From: Flaccisagitta enflata
Taxonomy: Eukaryota; Chaetognatha; Sagittoidea; Aphragmophora
Reading direction: 5' to 3'
NCBI GenBank assembly: GCA_965153355.1
Contig: OZ231126.1
Span: 68,014,001 to 68,078,000 of the forward strand
DNA length: 64,000 nucleotides
In this document: piece after piece, positions 58,395 to 64,000 of the stretch
How positions within the stretch are numbered: the stretch's first letter is position 1
Layout of the letters: the number at the start of each line of letters is the position of its first letter
The notes under the pieces: generated by a model
Told to the model about the DNA's origin: nothing
Databases searched by the model: none
Seen by the model: the letters and a program-made list of their open reading frames with translations, nothing else
Program-made: the position numbers and the translations under genes

Positions 58395-61300
58395 TCATTT
58401 CTCTTTAAAGTCTTCATCGTCGGCGTCATCGTTATCCTCGCCGCTACTCTCCGCTTCCTCCTCTTTCATGTTATCGAGTTCCTCTTCCAATCGTTTTCTC
58501 GCCGTCCGAACGCGGGCTTCTTGTTTACGAATCTCATCTTCGGACACGATCAAAGACTGAAAAGAGAGAAAGGAGAAGAGAGAAGAGGGGAACTAAATAA
58601 GGAACCTCGATCGATGGAAGATTAATCTCGTGATCATACAATACCTTGATTAGCCTGTGAGTGGTCAAAATGATCGGCATGTTATGATCAATCACATTGT
58701 AGACTGACCTGTATCAAAGGCTGTTCGGGATTGACGTGTACACCGGGGTTCTTCTGAAGGGAGGCTCGAGACGCGGTCTGACCCATTACAGGCGCTTGAT
58801 TCACGTGCAACGCGGTCGCGATGCTGAAAAACAGTGAAATTATACACAAGATACAGGAGTAGATGAGAGCACTGTAAACCTTGATACATGTCATGGATTT
58901 TAACCAAGAATATCGAAGACGTCAACATGCGACACATGAAACCAAACATTATTCACAAGAAGTCATCTCATATATCCACTGGCCACTTAACCTCTCGCCA
59001 AATGCTCCATCGTCACCTGTGGAGGAGATTTTCCGTAGTCATCTCGGGACCGACTCCTTGCATCATTCTCGGCAACTCCATGGCAATCATCTCTTCTCCC
59101 GATTGATCGCAAGAACGCAGATTTTGCAGCCGTTTTTCCCAGAAAAGTTGTTTGGGTTGGTCTTGAGGACCATGTTTCAAGTCTGTCTTTACACGACTCT
59201 TTCCGTGACTACGAACCATCGTTACCGGCTGCCAAATAGGTCAGGGAAGAGGGGGAAGATATATTCAGCGGACTCAAGACAAGTCAAGACAAGTCGGGAC
59301 AAGTAATGCAATGATGATGGTACATGTTTGATGAACATGGTAGAGTTAAACACCGTCACACGGGGTTAATAGGGACAGCAGGGGCATATCGGGACAACAA
59401 TCTAAACAGGTCGCCCAAGGGCAATATGTGGTCAGCGATACCCGTTGCCCTGCTTTGTGTGATTGTGAATTGGAGTGAGGGGAAGCAGGGCAGCGGCCCC
59501 GAAGGGGACGAAGTCCTGTAGAACACAGGGGGACTTTCGTTCGTCCTGCCTCAAGAAGTGGATGAGATGCTATAGAGGGCTGACGGAAGGCCTTCAAGAG
59601 CCTCAACTGAGGTGTACGAAGGCTGATGAAAGGTCTGAGAATGCCAATCGGAAGCTTGGGAGGGCTGACCTGAGGCTTAAGAGAGCTGGATTAGGGCTGG
59701 AAAGGTCATAGGACTGATTTGAAGCCTGAGAGCAATAAATTGAGGCTTAAATAGCTAATTTGAGGCCTGAGAGGCCAGGTTTGAGGCCTGAGAGGCCAGG
59801 TTTCAGGCCTGACAGGTCAGGTTTCAGGCCTGAGGATTTAGATTTGAGGCCTAAGAAGCCTAATTTGAGGCCTGAGAGGCCAGGTTTGAGGCCTGAGAGG
59901 TTGGATTTGAGGCCTGAGAGGCCTGATTTGAGGCCTGAGAGACTGGATTAGAGGCTTGAGAGGCCGAATCTGGGGTCTCAGAAGCAAGATTTGGGGTCTC
60001 AGAGGCCTGATTTGAGGTCTGAGAGGCCAGATTTGAGGCGTGAGGAGCCTGATGGGGGGGACGAACGAACGAACGGACGAACGAACGAACGGACGAACGA
60101 AAGTCCCCCTGTGTTCTACAGGACTTCGTCCCCTTTGGGGCCGCTGCCCAAAAACGGTTCTCAATGTGATTTTTAGTAGCGGACACGCGACTACACCTTG
60201 CCGTGTCGGTCGGTGGGTCGGTAAGTCGTTACGACACGGAAAGATCGCGTGAAATTTGTCAGTCACATGCTTGGAAAATATGCTTTTTAACTAGGTGACC
60301 AAGCGGAAAAAAATTGTCATAGACGATTTTTTTGCTCATACCGTGTTCCGATTTATTTTTCAGTAAGTAATTGAATATTTATTTTCTAAAGAAATACATT
60401 CAAATATTGCTCTAAATGATTGAATTTGATTAAGACACGTAGTTTCTGGGTTGTTAACAACCTTTTTCACAAATTGCCGTTTACATTATTCTGCGCCAAC
60501 TCTTTGATTGAATGTTTGGCGTACGTTCTAGGCCAGGAATCTGGAATGCGAGCTGCAGTGAAATCATTCTAGAGCTTTTCATGGTGCTCAGAGGGCCAGG
60601 GGTGTCATAATTCCACAAAAAAGGAAAAGATCATACCAAAACCCCCTGCGAATGATGATCGGATGATGATGCAGATTGGCAAATTTCCGTAATAAGTGAA
60701 TTAGTTGCGCCCATTAAGCACATCATTCTGCGAAGTTATCAGTAAAACTTTTTGCCTTAAGATACATAAAAAATAACCTCGTGAAGACCGATGCAAAGAC
60801 AACTTATGTCGAAATCTAGGCTCTTGCTCTCTGGACGTCCTTTGTCTGAGATGCCACAACATTCAAGAATCAATTACGTCCGCACCTGTTAAGTCTAAAT
60901 ACTCATACATCAAGAACTGTCACTGTAATGACAAGCTCATGCGATTTTTACCTGTTTGAATATAGAGGCGGTTTGTCTGATGGGTAAATTGAGACTGACG
61001 TCGTGTCTGACGCGTTTCCTCAACGAAGTCACTGTCGTCTTTCCAGTGCGAAAATCAAAATTACTCAAGTCTACTTTGTCGCCCAAATATCGCGCGAGTT
61101 CGGGTTTAGTGCGAAATTTGCGACCGTTTGGCGACACGTAAAACACGTCCATCCCACCCTTGGATATGCCAGACACTGAAGACGAGAGAGAAAGAAAAGT
61201 ATACAAGGATAATATATTTGTTGTGACGTCCATTCCACCCTTGGATATGCCAGATAATGAAGACGAGAGGGAAAGAAAAGTATACAAGGATAATATATTT

Positions 61301-62284
61301 GTTGTGACGTCCATTCCACCCTTGGATATGCCAGACACTGAAGAGAAGAGAGAAAGAAAAGTATACAAGGATAATATATTTGTTGTGACATCCATTCCAC
61401 CCTTGGATATGCCAGACAATGAAGACGAGAGGGAAAGAAAAGTATACAAGGATAATATATTTGTTGTGACGTCCATTCCACCCTTGGATATGCCAGACAC
61501 TGAAGACAAGAGAGAAAGAAAAGTATACAAGGATAATATATTTGTTGTGACGTCCATTCCACCCTTGGATATGCCAGACAATGAAGACGAGAGGGAAAGA
61601 AAAGTTTACAAGGATAATATATTTGTTGTGACGTCCATTCCACCCTTGGATATGCCAGACACTGAAGACAAGAGAGAAAGAAAAGTATACAAGGATAATA
61701 TATTTGTTGTGACGTCCATTCCACCTTTGGATATGCCAGACACTGAAGACGAGAGAGAAAGAAAAGTATACAAGGATAATATATTTGTAGTGACATCCAT
61801 TCCACCCTTGGATATGCCAGACACTGAAGACGAGAGAGAAAGAAAAGTATACAAGGATAATATATTTGTTGTGACGTCCATTCCACCCTTTGATATGCCA
61901 GACACTGAAGACGAGAGAGAAAGAAAAGTATACAAGGATAATATATTTGTTGTGACATCCATTCCACCCTTGGATATGCCAGACACTGAAGCAGAGAGAG
62001 AAAGAAAAGTATACAAGGATAATATATTTGTTGTGACGTCCATTCCACCCTTGGATATGCCAGACAATGAAGACGAGAGGGAAAGAAAAGTATACAAGGA
62101 TAATATATTTGTTGTGATGTAAAACCGTGGACAATGGAATTATCATTGGGAACCTAGGTAACAATCCAGAAAAGCGTCAAAGGCCATTAGCCGTACCTGA
62201 TTTCCTGATGACTTCTGTTCTTTTCCATCCCCTTGGCAGACCGGGAACTTCAAACATTCGCTTCTTTTCCACTTCTTGCGCCAT
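58395..62284 (-). CDS. MBD2/3, methyl-CpG-binding-domain protein of the NuRD complex, complete, 5 exons
   Basis: Exons: 62284-62197, 61175-60952, 59228-59017, 58823-58709 and 58556-58395, giving 266 aa with agreeing phases. Invertebrates have one gene for the vertebrate pair MBD2 and MBD3, which join the NuRD remodelling and deacetylase complex. The MBD lies at residues about 8-85 (EVPGLPRGWKRTEVIRKS; DVFYVSPNGRKFRTKPELAR; VDLSNFDFRTGK). Then come LPIRQTASIFKQPVT, the QPKQLFWEKRLQNL segment, GVGPEMTTENLL and ATALHVNQAPVMGQ, and the C-terminal coiled coil that binds p66/GATAD2 (EDEIRKQEARVRTARKRLEE), with an acidic tail. At the two positions that separate methyl-binding MBD2 (Lys, Tyr) from MBD3 (His, Phe), this protein has Gly37 and Phe41. 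Intron 1 consists almost only of an 81-bp minisatellite that includes copies of the exon 2 acceptor. Confidence 0.95.
59488..60150. mobile_element. Foldback element with 59-bp terminal repeats and an internal minisatellite
   Basis: The left end (GGGCAGCGGCCCCGAAGGGG, continuing through GTCCTGTAGAACACAGGGGG to TTCGTTCGTCC at 59546) is matched almost perfectly in reverse complement at 60092-60150 (GGACGAACGAAAGTCCCCCT to CCGCTGCCC). Between them is a degenerate repeat of 18-24 bp built on TTTGAGGCCTGAGAGGCC (about 59600-60050), and a GAACGAACG tract next to the right end. There is no transposase. It lies in intron 2 of MBD2/3. Confidence 0.85.
60173..60245 (-). mobile_element. Hairpin-ended dispersed element, copy 9 (fragment)
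   Basis: TTTTTAGTAGCG-GACA-CGCGACT followed by GTGTCGGTCGGTGGGTCGGT directly abuts the foldback element at 59.5-60.15 kb. Only the hairpin end and the CGGTCGGT box are clear. One stem pair is mismatched. Confidence 0.5.
60300..60936. other. MBD2/3 intron 2 sequence without recognisable features
   Basis: AT-rich intronic DNA between the repeat cluster at 59.5-60.25 kb and exon 2. No repeat, ORF or RNA gene is evident. Confidence 0.5.
61150..62118. repeat. Minisatellite, twelve 81-bp units, filling MBD2/3 intron 1
   Basis: TTGGATATGCCAGA recurs exactly every 81 bp (61160, 61241, 61322 ... 62051). Each unit contains, on the minus strand, a polypyrimidine tract, a splice-acceptor position and a copy of the first 30 bases of MBD2/3 exon 2. 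Two variants exist: one with CTTCAG/TGTCTGG (acceptor AG kept) and one with CTTCATTGTCTGG (AG lost). In the first seven units they alternate; units 8 to 11 are all of the first kind and unit 12 of the second. Confidence 0.97.
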
Positions 62285-62700
62285 GGTTTTGTTTCTTTAT
62301 TTTGGTGATTTAAGAGGGAGAAAATTGAACTACGAGATCTCGCAGATTGTTTTCCTCGACACCCTATCAGGCGAAGTTTGTTTTACTGCAAAACGTGGGC
62401 AACATGAACATATGGACATAAGCAAGAAGCTAGTAAACAGGTTAACGACGGAAAAGACACCATCAAAACTTCCCCATTATCGATACTTATCATACTAATA
62501 TTGAATCAAAACTCGTATTGAAAGCAAAGTCGTCGTCGTGAAACAATGACGAGCGCGAAGATGAGGGAGCGAAAACGACTCGGATGAGGAAATGTTCATC
62601 ATTCTGATGTGGGCATCGAGCGACGTAGACGGGGATATCTGTAGGTGATAATCCGGGTAGACCAGCGGAGGAGGAGTAGCGACCGGAGAAGATGTACGGG
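62285..62700. other. Upstream region of MBD2/3
   Basis: Promoter and 5'UTR of MBD2/3 should lie here. The sequence after about 62500 becomes CG-rich and leads into the GGAGGAGCAGGCGG repeats. No TATA box was recognised. Confidence 0.4.
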
Positions 62701-62739
62701 GAGGAGAAGACGGAGCAGAAGAGGAGGAGGAGAGAGAAG

Positions 62740-62915
62740 AGACAGACGTGAACGAAGATGGCGAAGCAGGCGGAGGAGGAGCAGGCGGCGGAGGAGGGGA
62801 AGGCGGAGGCGACGGAGGGGCAGGCGGTGGAGGAGCAGGCGGAGGAGGAGCAGGCGGAGGTGGAGGAGCAGGCGGAGGTGAAGGAGCTGGCGGAGGTAGA
62901 GGAGAGGACGAGGAG
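62740..62915. repeat. GGAGGAGCAGGCGG-type compositional repeat
   Basis: Degenerate repeats of 15-18 bp (GGAGGAGCAGGCGGAGG). On the minus strand one frame reads PPPPAPPPPAPP but has no start and is closed by TAG at its upstream side, so I do not call a gene. Confidence 0.8.
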
Positions 62916-62957
62916 CCAGAGGAAAAGATGGACGAGAGAACGGCGGCAGGCTAGCAA

Positions 62958-63255
62958 ATGAAGGCGTCCGTGAGAGAAACCCCATCCCCGCTTCAGTCGA
63001 ACTTTTCACCGGGGCGTCGGAACAGGCCAGCCAGTAACCGGCGCCCGTCATCCACTGGCCGGAAACTCTCCTTCTTCGCGTCAATTCTCCCGTCGCTCTT
63101 AACCGTTCTCCTCCTCATTGGAGGAATCCATCCTAACCCCGGACCGGCGCCCTCTCCTCCTTCTCCACTCCCCATCGTCCTTCAATGGAACTGCAACGCC
63201 ATTTGAACAAAAACGGATGAACTTCGCGATTTTCTCTATGAACATAGGAGGGACG
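62958..63255 (+). mobile_element. 5' fragment of a non-LTR retrotransposon with a 2A-like motif
   Basis: The frame starting at 62958 has a basic stretch, a hydrophobic segment (SFFASILPSLLTVLLLIGG) and GIHPNPGP, then a proline linker and IVLQWNCNAI. A hydrophobic stretch plus an NPGP 2A-like motif followed by an (L/I)QWN..GI endonuclease start is typical of the ORF2 N-terminus of several invertebrate non-LTR elements. The next codon is TGA (63205-63207), after which KTDELRDFLYEHRRDVIS continues the endonuclease in the same frame for about 20 residues before similarity ends near 63255. It is therefore a broken and truncated copy. The ATG overlaps the TGA of a preceding 67-codon Glu/Ala-rich frame as ATGA. 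Confidence 0.7.
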
Positions 63256-64000
63256 TCATCTCCAACGCCGGCCCCGTCCGCCGATTCATACTCATCCATT
63301 ACGTCTTCAGCTTCGCTTACCGCGCTCGAACCGTTATCTTCACTCGAGTAATCATTGGTGGACCTATCACTGCCGCCATCGGTATCGTCGCTCTTGCCGC
63401 TGACGACACTTTTTTCGCTACAGTCGCTCGATTCATCATGAAGATTCTCCGGAAATTCCAAGAACTGCATGATTGATGGAGGTAAGCGGGAAATCTGCTT
63501 AACCGTGTAATTATCGCGAAAGAATCTGCGACATAGGATCTGTAAAAGTGGTGGGACGTCTTTGGCACTTTGGCACCATCTCCGCCCTCGTTCGCCAATT
63601 TATTAAAATCATCCATTTCCTCGTCGTCGCCAATCGACCAAATCCAGGAATCGCCATCACTCGGTTCGTAGCCATCGGTGGAATAATCACTGGTGTCGTT
63701 AGTAACTTCGCTCTTGTCGCTGTAGTCGCTTCTTTCACTTTTGTCGCTCACTTCTGGACGGGGCAATTTCTCCCGAAAGACCCGCCCATACACTTTCTTA
63801 ACGGCAACGCGCGCAGTCTGTCTAGCCGCGAGACGCGCAAAATTTCTTGCATAACGACGGCTGAAGCTCCGGTTTAGGCGAAGCGCGTATGCCTTGTCTC
63901 CGTCGTCCAATTCCCATATCCAATTCGCCTCGGGGCAAGAACGGAATTTCCTCCTGACGGTCCGCCGCGCTTCACGTCTCGCCCTCGGTCGCGTGAGTCG
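63256..64000 (-). CDS. Unidentified acidic Ser/Asp-rich ORFs, probably exons of a gene running off the right edge
   Basis: I do not recognise this gene. Coming in from the edge, the minus strand is open to about 63520 and reads an Arg-rich part (RRYARNFARLAARQTARVAV) and then an acidic part (SDKSERSDYSDKSEVTND, DGDSWIWSIGDDEEMDDF). A second open frame, 63470-63260, gives FPENLHDESSDCSEKSVVSG and DEYESADGAGVGDD. The style is so similar that they may be two exons of one gene; CATGCAG at 63475-63469 could be the acceptor and AAA/GTGCCA near 63563 a weak donor. The 3' side merges into the antisense of the retrotransposon fragment. It could equally be non-coding. Confidence 0.3.

Noticed and set aside
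61160-62122. A 320-codon plus-strand frame with 27-residue repeats (DMPDTEDERERKVYKDNIFV).
   Set aside because: The 81-bp unit is a multiple of three and happens to be open on both strands. On the minus strand the array is explained as MBD2/3 intron 1.
62490-62957. Proline-rich or Ser/Cys-rich minus-strand frames.
   Set aside because: They come from the GGAGGAGCAGG repeats. The proline-rich frame has no ATG and is closed upstream by TAG.

Overview
The window is nuclear DNA from an invertebrate animal. Six metazoan protein-coding genes, all on the minus strand and head to tail, can be followed exon by exon with GT-AG introns and consistent phase: MBD2/3 (62284 to 58395), TANGO1/MIA3 (57997 to 51401), an ANKRD11/ANKRD12 homologue (50234 to 26999), ALKBH5 (25963 to 22049), TRAPPC11 (20556 to 1129) and the first exon of TUBGCP2 (243 to 91, running off the left edge). 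The presence of MBD2/3, ALKBH5, TANGO1 and ANKRD11/12 with many short introns points to a methylating, non-insect, non-nematode animal. A sponge or another early-branching or marine invertebrate is plausible, but I cannot prove the species. Intergenic gaps are short (0.4-1.5 kb); most of the length is intronic and filled with repeats.

Layout from left to right. 1-1.1 kb: TUBGCP2 start and a short gap. 1.1-20.6 kb: TRAPPC11 in ten exons. Its 9.8-kb intron 9 holds a decayed non-LTR fragment, a 3-kb satellite of 19-bp units and a nested, intact three-exon gene that resembles a transposase (922 codons). Introns 1-3 hold a Harbinger-type foldback with a hAT-type MITE nested in one arm, another foldback MITE, 13-bp and 18-bp arrays and fragments of dispersed repeats. 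22-26 kb: ALKBH5. 27-50 kb: the ANKRD11/12 homologue in 18 exons. Its 8.8-kb intron 15 contains a complete but broken Ty3/Gypsy retrotransposon in antisense orientation and a 2.3-kb CTTT array that seems to have grown inside a SINE-like repeat. 51-58 kb: TANGO1, almost all one 5.9-kb exon, with an unusual AEEEAAAKKK rod and a His-rich segment. 58-62.3 kb: MBD2/3, whose intron 1 is twelve 81-bp units carrying copies of its own exon-2 splice acceptor. 62.5-64 kb: the 5' fragment of a non-LTR element with a 2A-like NPGP motif, then unidentified acidic ORFs running off the right edge.

The genes do not form a pathway in the bacterial sense. TANGO1 and TRAPPC11 both act in ER-Golgi traffic, MBD2/3 and ANKRD11/12 are chromatin factors, ALKBH5 demethylates m6A in RNA and TUBGCP2 nucleates microtubules. 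A dispersed element with a covarying terminal hairpin (TTTTTAGTCGCG...CGCGACT) occurs at least nine times and is the main repeat signature of this genome segment. All gene models rest on my reading of splice consensus, phase and remembered protein families; no transcript data were available.
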